A stretch of DNA of 64,000 bases from Lachnospiraceae bacterium UBA7076 (GTDB lineage: Bacteria > Bacillota > Clostridia > Lachnospirales > Lachnospiraceae). The position numbers were made by a program, and so were the translations under genes. The notes beneath the pieces were generated by a model that did not search any database, had not been told where the DNA came from, and saw only the letters and a program-made list of their open reading frames with translations. Each line of letters opens with the position of its first letter. The first letter of the stretch is position 1. Shown here piece by piece: positions 1 through 8,114 of the stretch. Location: contig DKZK01000005.1 in the NCBI GenBank assembly GCA_002493625.1, positions 5,038 to 69,037 on the forward strand, in the 5' to 3' direction.

Positions 1-308
1 CAGACTGTTATCGTAACATCTCCTGCCCAGATAATGCCAAGGGGGATTGTTGTATAAGCCTCCTGATTATGTCTTATTTCTACTGTCGGTATATCAAAAA
101 TAATAAGGACGTATCCGTCATTTACGTCTACACGGGAGGATTCTTCTTCATCAAGAGCAGCCCGTACATCGGAAAGGTCGATGTCAAACTGTTTTGAAAC
201 TTCAAGAATTTCCTCCTGAGTGGGAGCAGTGAGATTAATCCACATTCCGGGAATATTTTCGTTTGTTTCTTTTAAGAACCCCTGTTCAGATATATATTTG
301 CTAATCAT
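1..308 (-). CDS. CorA-like magnesium/divalent cation transporter, N-terminal part (cut by window edge)
   Basis: Translating the minus strand from the ATG at 308 gives an open frame running off the left end of the window, about 102 residues, beginning MISKYISEQGFLKET. It resembles the soluble N-terminal domain of CorA-family (2-TM-GxN) channels, with short beta strands such as GMWINLTAPTQEEI and an acidic stretch ALDEEESSR. The membrane part and the GxN motif lie outside the window, so the transport role is inferred from the N-terminal domain alone. A good ribosome site (AAGGAG, 7 nt before the ATG) supports the start. Confidence 0.7.
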   Translation of the reverse strand, partial: MISKYISEQGFLKETNENIPGMWINLTAPTQEEILEVSKQFDIDLSDVRAALDEEESSRVDVNDGYVLIIFDIPTVEIRHNQEAYTTIPLGIIWAGDVTITV

Positions 309-338
309 ATTCTGCTCCTTTTCTTTTCGTATTTGAAA

Positions 339-513
339 TGCTCATTTTATCATGTCGCCCGTGGGCTCCATGCGTTTTTTTGCACAATGTCGGTGTAAGC
401 AGGCTTCCACCGTCGCTGTGCTCATTTTATCATGTCGCCTGTGGGCTCCATGCATTTTTTCGCACAATGCCGGTGTTAGCAAGCTTCCACCGTCGCTGTG
501 CTCATTTTATCAT
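339..513. repeat. 80-bp tandem repeat, two copies plus a partial third
   Basis: Bases 339-418 and 419-498 are two copies of an 80-bp unit with only a few differences, and 499-513 repeats the first 15 bases (TGCTCATTTTATCAT). It lies immediately upstream of the CorA-like gene. The short open frames across it have no ribosome site and are not multiples of a coding period, so it is treated as non-coding. Confidence 0.8.
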
Positions 514-606
514 AATAATATTATTATTGTAAACTTCAAATAACTATTATTCAAAATTAAAAAACAATATTTAAAATATCGGAAGGTCATTCATAGTTTT
601 GCTTTT

Positions 607-828
607 TTACAATTTATTTTCCTCGTCGAAGGTCGGTATACAGCCTGTATCAAAGGGACTTGCAATATCACATCTGCCATGATGGTATCTTTCGGAAATG
701 CTTCCTGCTTCCCTGTCCTCGTCAATCTCAATTTTTATGCGGCTTATTCCTGCCTCGACCTTGGAATCTAAAATATTTACTATGTTATCAATATCTGATA
801 AACCTGAGCTGTTGTTTTGATTATCCAT
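607..828 (-). CDS. Small acidic protein of unknown function with YHHGRCD...SPF..GC tail
   Basis: This is a 73-residue protein with a convincing ribosome site (AGGAGG ending 7 nt before the ATG). The first half is a polar, acidic leader-like region (DIDNIVNILDSKVEAGISRIKIEIDED). The second half holds a compact His/Cys motif, YHHGRCD, followed by SPF and a second Cys. It has no signal peptide or membrane segment. I do not recognise the family with certainty. A leader followed by a short Cys/Gly/His-rich core is the layout of a ribosomally made, modified peptide, but no modifying enzyme lies next to it, so this is only a suggestion. It could equally be a small metal-binding regulator. Confidence 0.6.
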   Translation of the reverse strand: MDNQNNSSGLSDIDNIVNILDSKVEAGISRIKIEIDEDREAGSISERYHHGRCDIASPFDTGCIPTFDEENKL

Positions 829-971
829 ATATTATAACCTCCTATAAAAAATTTGATTTAGCCATGAGTAAAGCTCTGCTTTCCCGGACATTTGTTATAT
901 ACTATAAACAATTATAATGAAATAAACGAAAAAAACAATAAGTATCTAAAAAGAAAAAATGAAAAAAAGCA
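829..971. other. AT-rich spacer between two minus-strand genes
   Basis: About 140 AT-rich bases between YlmH and the small acidic protein gene. They contain the latter's ribosome site at the left edge. I see no clear terminator or further gene. Confidence 0.5.
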
Positions 972-1736
972 TTAAACATATTGCATTAAATGAACATATA
1001 TTCTGCCTTTTCTTGTTTCGCTTCCACTTCCCGCATATTGAAATTTGCCATGCCCCCGGACAGAAAAGATGTCTCCCTCCTTCAAAGGTATGCTGTTTCG
1101 TTCGCATGGCATACCGTTTAAGGTAATCTTGCCGGCAGAAAACAGGGAGAGCGCCTCCTTGCGGGAGCATTTTATGGCTCCGGCAATAATTGCATCAAAG
1201 CGGGGAGCGGCAACCGTAATGGAAATGTCGATAAGCTCCGGCTTAAGGGCATTTAAATCCTCTTTGCTGTTTGCAGGAAGACATTTTATATTTGTGTGCT
1301 TTACCTTTGTAAGGTGTTCCGTGATATACGCCGTCATATTTTCCTGACAGACGATAAATGCGTTCCGTCCCTCCTTAATAATAATATCACCAATTACATT
1401 CCGCTCAATTCCAAGATTCATAAGGGCGCCTAAAAAATCTCTGTGGGACAGTGCATCGGCAAATTTTTCCATGACAGGCACAGCCTTTAATACAGACAGT
1501 CTCCATGGCTCATCGTAGCCAAACATGGCAGGAGAGCCGAATCGCGCCATCTGCCGTTCCGCCATTTCATAGCCGCCGTTTGTCTCAAAATCAATCCAGC
1601 TAAGCTCCCCGTGCAGGGAATAAAGAACAGCCAGTTCGCTGCTGTTCAGAAATCCGGTGTAAGTATAAATGTTTTGCCTGTATGCCTTTTGAGCAAGGTC
1701 CAAAAGGCGTGCCTTTAAAATTTGCAGTTCGTCCAT
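972..1736 (-). CDS. ylmH: YlmH-like S4-domain RNA-binding protein
   Basis: A 254-residue protein matching the YlmH family in length and layout: an N-terminal alpha/beta region, a central ferredoxin-like region, and a C-terminal S4 RNA-binding domain from about residue 175 (RFDAIIAGAIKCSRKEAL...GKITLNGMPCE...LKEGDIFSVRGHGKF). YlmH (RqcP2) binds 50S-peptidyl-tRNA and acts in ribosome-associated quality control. It usually sits in the division-gene cluster next to sepF/divIVA, but here it stands alone. Start supported by AGGAG just upstream of the ATG. Confidence 0.85.
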   Translation of the reverse strand: MDELQILKARLLDLAQKAYRQNIYTYTGFLNSSELAVLYSLHGELSWIDFETNGGYEMAERQMARFGSPAMFGYDEPWRLSVLKAVPVMEKFADALSHRDFLGALMNLGIERNVIGDIIIKEGRNAFIVCQENMTAYITEHLTKVKHTNIKCLPANSKEDLNALKPELIDISITVAAPRFDAIIAGAIKCSRKEALSLFSAGKITLNGMPCERNSIPLKEGDIFSVRGHGKFQYAGSGSETRKGRIYVHLMQYV

Positions 1737-1864
1737 AATTTCTCCTGATGCTTTGCGGTAATGGGTTATTATTTTTATTATCCCACAATTTTGATTGTTT
1801 TCAAGAAAAATTATTCAGAGGATTGTATTAATCCTGAGAAGGCTTCTTTTTTCCGTTTCTATGC

Positions 1865-1893
1865 TTGACACACAAATAAAAAAGTAATATACT
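1865..1893 (+). promoter_or_regulatory. Strong sigma-A-type promoter of the ATP-grasp operon
   Basis: TTGACA at 1865-1870, a 17-bp spacer and TATACT at 1888-1893 make a near-consensus vegetative promoter pointing at the 2022-7914 operon. The predicted transcription start (about 1900) falls right at the foot of the hairpin at 1901-1942. Confidence 0.75.
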
Positions 1894-1900
1894 TGCCATG

Positions 1901-1942
1901 AAAACAAAGGCGTTTTGCAATATGCAGGACGCCTTTGTTTTT
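1901..1942 (+). terminator. Rho-independent-type hairpin immediately after a promoter
   Basis: Arms AAAACAAAGGCGT (1901-1913) and ACGCCTTTGTTTT (1929-1941) pair perfectly and are followed by a T-run ending about 1942. It could be a conditional attenuator for the downstream operon, or stop a very short RNA. The reverse direction has a shorter T-run, so it may also end transcription coming from the other side. Confidence 0.65.
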
Positions 1943-2021
1943 TTGCTTTATAGAAAAAGGTTGATACCGTGATGTAAGGGAAAATTTGTTTTAAATGAAA
2001 CATGGAAAAGGAGGAATGTCA

Positions 2022-3341
2022 ATGCAGCACATGGAATTATTGAAGCACAGGGACAAGATTAATGAATTGTTGGCGCGATATGGCGTAAGGTTTGGAATTT
2101 ATAAGAATAATACGTTTAAAGAGCAGTTGTTTCCGTTTGATTCAATACCAAGAATTATTGAACATGAGGAATTTACATGTTTGGAAAAGGGATTAAAACA
2201 AAGGGTAATGGCATTAAATCTGTTCTTGAAGGATATTTACGGCAAAAAGCAGATATTAAAGGATGGAATTGTGCCGGAGGATTTCATTTTTGCTTCAAGC
2301 GGATATATGGCAGAGTGTGAGGGGATTGTTCCACCCCAAAATATATACTCCCATATATCGGGAATTGATCTGGTAAAAGGAAAGGATGGAAAGTGGTACA
2401 TACTGGAGGACAATTTGAGAGTTCCCTCAGGAGCGTCCTATCCCATGATTGCAAGAGAATTATGCAGAAGAAGCTCACCCGGCACATTTCACGATAACCA
2501 CATAGAGGATAATCGCAATTATGCGGAGCTGCTAAGACGGACGATGGATTATGTGAATGCAGGAGGGCACACGGTGATTCTCACACCGGGAAGATACAAT
2601 GCGGCGTATTTTGAACACTCTTATCTGGCAGAAAAAACAGGGGCGCATCTCGTGACAGGGTCAGAGCTGACTGTGGAAAATGATATGCTGTATTATATTT
2701 CTGCCAATGGGGCAAAGGAAAGAGTCGGGGCAGTGTACAGAAGAATTTCAGACGAATATATGGACCCGATGATTTTTAATCCGGAATCCTTAATCGGAAT
2801 TCCTCATATTTTTGAAGTGTACCGAAAGGGGAATGTGGCGTTAATTAACGCGCCAGGAAACGGAGTGGCAGATGACAAGGGCATTTACTATTTTGTGCCG
2901 CAGATGATTCGATATTATTTAAATGAAGAACCGATACTGAGCAATGCCCCAACGTATCTGCCATTTTACGAAAAAGACATGAAGTATGTCATGGAGCATT
3001 TTGATGAGCTTGTGATTAAGGATGTTGCTGAGGCAGGCGGCTATGGAGTAGTGTTTGGAAGCTCAATGACGAAGCCGCAAAAAATGGAATTTAAGGATCT
3101 TATAAAGCGTGAGTCCAGAAGATTTATTGCACAGGAGGTTATTGATTTTCAGGATCTGGATATTCTGGATGATGGAGAGATTGTACAAAGAAAAGCGGAC
3201 CTCAGGGCGTTTGTTCTGATGGCAGATGAACCGCTGGTATGGAAGAGCGGGCTGACAAGGTTTTCAAGAAATATGGATTCATTTATCGTTAATTCATCAC
3301 AGGGAGGAGGATTTAAGGACACATGGGTATTATATCAGTAG
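2022..3341 (+). CDS. Circularly permuted ATP-grasp protein (DUF404/DUF407 type)
   Basis: A 439-residue protein of the circularly permuted ATP-grasp family, proposed to form amide or peptide bonds using ATP. Diagnostic motifs are present in order: GVRFGIY near the start, FPFDSIPRII, GLKQRVMALNLFLKDIYG, ILEDNLRVPSGASYPM, KDVAEAGGYGV (glycine-rich nucleotide loop), KADLRAFV and the C-terminal NSSQGGGFKDTW. I chose the ATG at 2022 because GGAGG (2010-2014) lies 7 nt upstream. The ATGs at 1995 and 2016 are upstream of or too close to that site. It overlaps the next gene by 19 nt. Substrate unknown. Comparative-genomic work on ATP-grasp amidoligases links this family to alpha-E and transglutaminase partners, as here. 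Confidence 0.88.
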   Translation: MQHMELLKHRDKINELLARYGVRFGIYKNNTFKEQLFPFDSIPRIIEHEEFTCLEKGLKQRVMALNLFLKDIYGKKQILKDGIVPEDFIFASSGYMAECEGIVPPQNIYSHISGIDLVKGKDGKWYILEDNLRVPSGASYPMIARELCRRSSPGTFHDNHIEDNRNYAELLRRTMDYVNAGGHTVILTPGRYNAAYFEHSYLAEKTGAHLVTGSELTVENDMLYYISANGAKERVGAVYRRISDEYMDPMIFNPESLIGIPHIFEVYRKGNVALINAPGNGVADDKGIYYFVPQMIRYYLNEEPILSNAPTYLPFYEKDMKYVMEHFDELVIKDVAEAGGYGVVFGSSMTKPQKMEFKDLIKRESRRFIAQEVIDFQDLDILDDGEIVQRKADLRAFVLMADEPLVWKSGLTRFSRNMDSFIVNSSQGGGFKDTWVLYQ

Positions 3342-3985
3342 AGCAGGCAGACCATTTATATTGGTTAGGAAGATACACGGAACGGGTATACAGCACGCTT
3401 CGTTATTATTTTAATAAGTTTGATACTATGATTGATGAAGTGATTGACAGCTATCAGGCGTTTTGCGAATCAATAGATATTCCGAATATCTATACGTCAA
3501 GAGAGGATTTTTTTAAGAGGTATCCCTTTGATGCCGGTAATCCGGATTCCATTATAAGCAATCTGAACCGCGCCTATGACAATGCAATTGTGCTGAGGGA
3601 AAGTATCGGCTCGGAAACCCTTTCTTATATTCAGCTTGCCATTTATGGCATGAATAAAGCGTCAATGAGCCAGTCGCCATTGATAGATTTGCAATACATA
3701 ATGGACTGTCTTTTGTCGTTTTGGGGAATTGTGGACGACCAGATTGATTCTGAGCAGGTACGCAATATGATAAAGGCAGGCAAGAGAATTGAACGTATTG
3801 ATATTTATGCGCGCCTTGGGGTATCAGGAGCTGAGCTGGCAAGGGAGGTGCGGCGCATGGTTCCGCGAGTTGAGAGAAGCGGATTAATTTATAATAAGGA
3901 AAATCTGGAGCAGTTAAAGGCTCTTGTTACCGCTTACGATTTGGACTACTATACAATTGTGTCAAAGGTTGAGTCAATTATATAG
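3323..3985 (+). CDS. Alpha-E domain protein (DUF403), short form
   Basis: 220 residues, starting with the family motif EQADHLYWLGRYTERV and then almost all alpha-helical. Alpha-E proteins are predicted partners of circularly permuted ATP-grasp enzymes and have no established biochemical activity. It is shorter than the roughly 300-residue forms common elsewhere. It overlaps the ATP-grasp gene at 3323-3341, which implies translational coupling, and a GGAGGAGG about 12 nt upstream can serve as ribosome site. Confidence 0.85.
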   Translation: MGIISVEQADHLYWLGRYTERVYSTLRYYFNKFDTMIDEVIDSYQAFCESIDIPNIYTSREDFFKRYPFDAGNPDSIISNLNRAYDNAIVLRESIGSETLSYIQLAIYGMNKASMSQSPLIDLQYIMDCLLSFWGIVDDQIDSEQVRNMIKAGKRIERIDIYARLGVSGAELAREVRRMVPRVERSGLIYNKENLEQLKALVTAYDLDYYTIVSKVESII

Positions 3986-4011
3986 AAAGGCTACAGGCTG
4001 GGGGTGATTTT

Positions 4012-4800
4012 GTGTCAATACTAAACTTTACATACAAAATGGAAATTGGGTATGAGAAGGACGTAGGAAAATGTCATTTTACAATAAAATGTATTCCAAA
4101 GGAAGACGCAAGGCAGCAGCTTCTGGAAATGGAGCTTTCCATATTTCCCCAAACGTCCTATTGCTTCGGAGAGGACTCTTTCGGTAACAGACAGTTATAT
4201 GGAAGTGAGTCGGAACCGCATAAGCAATTTGTGTTTGAAATATCAGGCAGGGTAAAAATAATTCAGACCGATTTTGAGGAGCAGGCAAGGGAAGAAAATG
4301 TAGGTATTTTTCGTTTCCCTTATGGAAAATGTGTTGCAGGTCCCGGGCTGATAAAATATTTTCATTCTCTGGGACCGTCCGGATATACGGAAGCCTATGA
4401 TATATGTATGGACGTAATGCACAGGCTGCATAAGGATTTTTCATATAAGCCGGGAATTACAAATTTTAATACCACTGCTGAGGAAGCATGGAGTCTTGCG
4501 GGGGGCGTTTGTCAGGATTATGCGCATATTTACATTGCGCTTCTTCGCATGTATAAAATTCCTGCGCGCTATGTGTGCGGGCTGATGATTGGAGAGGGAG
4601 CAAGCCATGCATGGGTGGAGGCGCTGTGTGAAAACCGCTGGGTACCCTTTGACCCTACCAATGACTGCCGGGTGTTAAATGATTATATAAAGCTTGGACA
4701 CGGCAGGGATGCGTCAGATTGCGCAATTAATCGCGGGCTTATGTGGAATGGCGGAGCGCAGTCCCAGAAAATATCTGTTTCAGTGTGGGAGCAGAAATAA
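4012..4800 (+). CDS. Transglutaminase-like cysteine protease
   Basis: 262 residues. The N-terminal half is beta-rich, as in the N-terminal domain of bacterial transglutaminase-like proteins. The C-terminal half has the catalytic triad motifs: Cys in AGGVCQDYAH, His in GASHAWVEA and Asp in FDPTNDC. No signal peptide, so it probably acts in the cytoplasm. Members of this family next to circularly permuted ATP-grasp and alpha-E genes are predicted amidases/peptidases acting on the product of the ligase. GTG start with GGGGGTGA just upstream; 26 nt separate it from the alpha-E gene. Confidence 0.87.
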   Translation: MSILNFTYKMEIGYEKDVGKCHFTIKCIPKEDARQQLLEMELSIFPQTSYCFGEDSFGNRQLYGSESEPHKQFVFEISGRVKIIQTDFEEQAREENVGIFRFPYGKCVAGPGLIKYFHSLGPSGYTEAYDICMDVMHRLHKDFSYKPGITNFNTTAEEAWSLAGGVCQDYAHIYIALLRMYKIPARYVCGLMIGEGASHAWVEALCENRWVPFDPTNDCRVLNDYIKLGHGRDASDCAINRGLMWNGGAQSQKISVSVWEQK

Positions 4801-4823
4801 AATATCAATGGAAGGAAAAATAA

Positions 4824-5774
4824 ATGATAGAAACGATAGTGTCAGTTGGACTGCCTGTAGATGAGACACTTAAAATCAGAAAAAAGCGCATACAGGCGGA
4901 AGCAGCATCAAACAGTGGAAAACGTATAAGCATTGTCACGGGAATTCATGGAGATGAGCTTGAGGGACAATATGTATGCTTTGAGCTTCAGCGGCGCATA
5001 GAGGAGCACAGGGAATATCTTAACGGAATTGTTGATATTTATCCCGCAATGAATCCTCTGGGCATTGATTCCATTACAAGGGGTATTCCTGCCTTTGATC
5101 TGGATATGAACCGTCTGTTTCCGGGAAATATTGATGGCAGCATGATGGAATATGTGGTGGCGTGCATTATGGAGGACGTAAAGGGCTCGGATTGTGTCAT
5201 GGATATTCATGCAAGCAATATTTATCTTACGGAAATACCCCAGATAAGGATTAATGAATTGCATCAGGACGCGCTTGTTCCAATGGCTGAGGAGGCAAAT
5301 GTTGATTTTATATGGGTCCATGGCGCAAGCACGGTGCTGGAGGCTACATTTGCGCATAGCCTTAACAGTGTGGGAACTCCTGTATTGGTTGTTGAGATGG
5401 GCGTGGGCATGAGAATTACCCAGGAATACGGAAACCAAATGGTGGATGGAATTTTTAATCTTATGAGTAAAATGGGGATTTGGACAGGACCGGTAACCCC
5501 TGTCAAAAAACCAATCATATCGCGCAATCCCCAGGATGTCAGTTATCTCAATGCAAGTGTGGGAGGCTTGTTTATACCGCAGGTAAAGCATGGCGCAAAA
5601 TTAAAGAAAAATCAGGTTATAGGGCGAATTGTAGACCCCCTGCAGGGCAGCGTGTTAGACGAGGTGGCAGCTCCTGAGGATGGCATGCTGTTTACAATAA
5701 GAGATTATCCTATCGTGGTGGAGGGCTCTCTTATGGGACGGCTGTTAAAAAAGGAGGTATGCGGGTATGAATAA
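4824..5774 (+). CDS. AstE/AspA-family zinc amidohydrolase (active-type subunit)
   Basis: 316 residues of the succinylglutamate desuccinylase/aspartoacylase family (M14-like). The zinc ligands are intact: H42 and E45 in GIHGDELEG and H129 in MDIHASN. The catalytic-type Glu is E191 in VVEMGVG. The C-terminal domain is a beta-rich, biotinyl-like lobe (GGLFIPQVKHGAKLKKNQVIG). Such enzymes remove acyl groups from N-acyl amino acids or related amides. Its context with an amide ligase and a transglutaminase-like protease suggests action on an amide-linked small molecule. It overlaps the following paralogue by 8 nt. Confidence 0.87.
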   Translation: MIETIVSVGLPVDETLKIRKKRIQAEAASNSGKRISIVTGIHGDELEGQYVCFELQRRIEEHREYLNGIVDIYPAMNPLGIDSITRGIPAFDLDMNRLFPGNIDGSMMEYVVACIMEDVKGSDCVMDIHASNIYLTEIPQIRINELHQDALVPMAEEANVDFIWVHGASTVLEATFAHSLNSVGTPVLVVEMGVGMRITQEYGNQMVDGIFNLMSKMGIWTGPVTPVKKPIISRNPQDVSYLNASVGGLFIPQVKHGAKLKKNQVIGRIVDPLQGSVLDEVAAPEDGMLFTIRDYPIVVEGSLMGRLLKKEVCGYE

Positions 5775-6699
5775 AAAAATAGTCTACGAGTTAAAAGGGC
5801 TGTACAGAGATTCCTTTCGGGTTACAGGCTTTGAGTTCGGGTCGGGAGAAAAATCAGTATGCATTGTGGGAAATTCCAGAGGAAATGAAGTACAGCAGCT
5901 TTATTGCTGTTCCAGACTTGTTAAAAAATTCAAACAGCTTGAGGAGGAGGGAAGAATTGCAAAGGAAAATAAGATTTTAATCCTTCCCTCCATCAATCCA
6001 TATTCCGTCAACGTACAGAAAAGATTTTGGCCGACGGACAATACGGACATAAACAGAATGTTTCCCGGATATGACTTGGGGGAAACAACGCAGAGAATAG
6101 CAGACGGCATTTTCAGGGAAATATCAGACTACCGGTTTGGTATTCAGTTTTCTTCCTTTTACATGCCCGGTGATTTTGTTCCCCATGTGAGAATGATGGA
6201 CGAGGGCTTCAGTAATCCTGACATTGCTAAGCAGTTTGGACTTCCCTATGTTGTAGTACGGAAGGTCAGACCCTACGATACGGCAACGTTAAACTATAAT
6301 TGGCAGGTGTGGGAAACACAGGCGTTTTCGCTATATACCACAACGACCTCACGAATTGATGTAAATAGTGCAGGGCAGGCAGTTCTGGCGATTATGAATT
6401 TTCTGTCATCACAGAAGATTATAAAATATAATGTGCCGGAGTGCATACAGTCACAGGTTGTAAATGATGTGGATATGATTTCCGTTAAAACTGCAAAATC
6501 AGGAATTTTTGAGCCTTTGGTGAAGGCGGGAGATAAGGTGGCATCGGGTCAGCCTCTGGCAAATATAATAAACCCGTATGAGGGAGATATATTGGAAACG
6601 CTCTATGCGCCTTCCGACAGGGTTGCATTTTTTGTTCACAACGAACCTCTTACATATGCAAATACGTCAGTAATAAAGCTGATTAAATCACAGACATGA
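5767..6699 (+). CDS. AstE/AspA-family paralogue with missing zinc ligands (probable pseudo-enzyme)
   Basis: 310 residues, colinear with the preceding protein over its whole length, including the TDINRMFPG segment and the C-terminal beta lobe. Key residues are lost: the first zinc His is Arg (GNSRGNE, R38), the last zinc His is Gln (GIQFSSF, Q127), and the segment aligned to the catalytic VVEMG reads LYTTTT. Only the middle Glu (E41) remains. It is therefore predicted to be catalytically inactive as a zinc hydrolase, perhaps a structural or regulatory partner of the active subunit. The 8-nt overlap supports co-translation. Start supported by AAGGAGGT. Confidence 0.85.
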   Translation: MNKKIVYELKGLYRDSFRVTGFEFGSGEKSVCIVGNSRGNEVQQLYCCSRLVKKFKQLEEEGRIAKENKILILPSINPYSVNVQKRFWPTDNTDINRMFPGYDLGETTQRIADGIFREISDYRFGIQFSSFYMPGDFVPHVRMMDEGFSNPDIAKQFGLPYVVVRKVRPYDTATLNYNWQVWETQAFSLYTTTTSRIDVNSAGQAVLAIMNFLSSQKIIKYNVPECIQSQVVNDVDMISVKTAKSGIFEPLVKAGDKVASGQPLANIINPYEGDILETLYAPSDRVAFFVHNEPLTYANTSVIKLIKSQT

Positions 6700-6717
6700 T
6701 AAAGCGAGGAGAATACT

Positions 6718-7914
6718 ATGATTACCTGCAAAGATATATTAAATCTTAAATTAGATGGCGTAGAGCTTATAGCAGGCGAAGCCGGACTGGATAAAATGGT
6801 GTCATGGACATATCTGGTTCAGACAAGACCATATGAGGACCATATGAATCAGGGAAATTTTGCGCTGATTGTAGTAGATTATGCCCGGTTTGATTTCGAT
6901 GAAACGGAACGCAGTATGGAGGAATTATACGAGCTTGGCATATCCGGACTTGGCATTTCGGTAACTGAGGACAGGGAGCCTGTTCCGGAAAAAATAATAA
7001 AACGCGCAGATGAATTGAAGCTGCCGTTGTTTTATGTACGATGGGAGGGCGCCTCCTTTGTTGACATATCCCAAAGCATAGGTACTCTGATTTTAGAAAC
7101 AAATGTACAGAATAAGAGAACGGGAGACTATCTCTATAACCTTTTATTTGGGTATGAAATAAACAAAAACTACGTTGAAAAAATATCAGGGCAGTTTGGA
7201 CTTGATTTTACAAAGCCATACAGAGTTGGTGTAATTGTGGTTGACAGAAAATATGGCGTTAATTTGGAACAGGACGAGCACGTGTATGAGCATTATGCAG
7301 ATTGTCTTAACAGAATGGTTATGAACATGAAAGGGAAACCTATGTTTATGCGCTTTCTTAATAAGTTTGTTCTTCTGTTTGAAGCAAAGGAAAATAAGGA
7401 AATTGAAAAAGAGCTGGACAGGATGCTTTATACGCTTGATGAAAATTCCCGTTTCAAGGGAAGCATTCGAAGTACGTGTATTCTTGGGAAAGCCTATAAC
7501 AATCCCAGAGATTTTTCAAAGAGCTATCAGGAAGCAAAAAGCTTAATCCCAAAAAAAGATTTGCTTCCGCGTTCCAACAATAAGAAAATACTAAGCGCAA
7601 GCACTATGGGAATATTTAAATATCTGTTTGGCAGTGACAATCAGGAGGAAATATTGGAATACTGCAATGATAAGCTTAAAAAGCTGGAGGAGTATGACAA
7701 TGCAAATGGAGCTTTTTTGTGTGAAACCCTTGTATCCTTTTATATGAATGGCTTTAGTGCAGTGAAAACAGCGGATGAATTATATATTCACCGCAACTCA
7801 TTGCAGTACAGACTGAAAAAAATAGAGGAATTACTGGGAATAGAGCTGAATGATTATATGGAATATCTCGATTTGGTTAATTGTATCCTCATAAAAAAGT
7901 GGATGTTTTTGTAA
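6718..7914 (+). CDS. PucR-family transcriptional regulator
   Basis: 398 residues with the PucR layout: an N-terminal PucR ligand/sensor domain (MITCKDILNLKLDGVELIAGEAGLD...), a central GGDEF-like degenerate region, and a C-terminal helix-turn-helix (LYIHRNSLQYRLKKIEELLGIEL). PucR proteins control purine, amino-acid and polyamine catabolism genes. Being last in the operon and just upstream of the importer/aminotransferase operon, it probably controls one or both. RBS GAGGAG 7 nt upstream. Confidence 0.88.
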   Translation: MITCKDILNLKLDGVELIAGEAGLDKMVSWTYLVQTRPYEDHMNQGNFALIVVDYARFDFDETERSMEELYELGISGLGISVTEDREPVPEKIIKRADELKLPLFYVRWEGASFVDISQSIGTLILETNVQNKRTGDYLYNLLFGYEINKNYVEKISGQFGLDFTKPYRVGVIVVDRKYGVNLEQDEHVYEHYADCLNRMVMNMKGKPMFMRFLNKFVLLFEAKENKEIEKELDRMLYTLDENSRFKGSIRSTCILGKAYNNPRDFSKSYQEAKSLIPKKDLLPRSNNKKILSASTMGIFKYLFGSDNQEEILEYCNDKLKKLEEYDNANGAFLCETLVSFYMNGFSAVKTADELYIHRNSLQYRLKKIEELLGIELNDYMEYLDLVNCILIKKWMFL

Positions 7915-7999
7915 GTCTGCTGTGCAAAAGGCAAAAATATATTGTGCGTTTTGCAAGTTGAAAAGTAAAATATAAATCCTTACAATACGTGTTGTTGGC

Positions 8000-8044
8000 A
8001 AGGGCGTCGGAAAAAACAAAAGGTTTTATCCGGCGCCTTTTCCC
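8000..8044 (+). terminator. Rho-independent-type hairpin between the PucR and importer operons
   Basis: A 12-bp stem pairs 8000-8011 with 8029-8040 (two G-U pairs) and ends in TTTT. It separates the PucR gene from the solute-binding protein gene. It could end the upstream operon or act as a leader attenuator for the downstream one. Confidence 0.65.
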
Positions 8045-8114
8045 GTTTGTTAATGGAAGGATTTACTTCCGGTCAAAATTTACTTGATTGAATGACAATC
8101 AGAAGGAGGACACT

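Noticed and set aside
338..543. Two overlapping plus-strand frames of 63-64 codons within the 80-bp tandem repeat
   Set aside because: They only reflect the repeat; there is no ribosome site and the 80-bp period breaks the frame from copy to copy.
1995..2021. An earlier in-frame ATG for the ATP-grasp gene
   Set aside because: The GGAGG site lies after it, so the ATG at 2022 is the better start.
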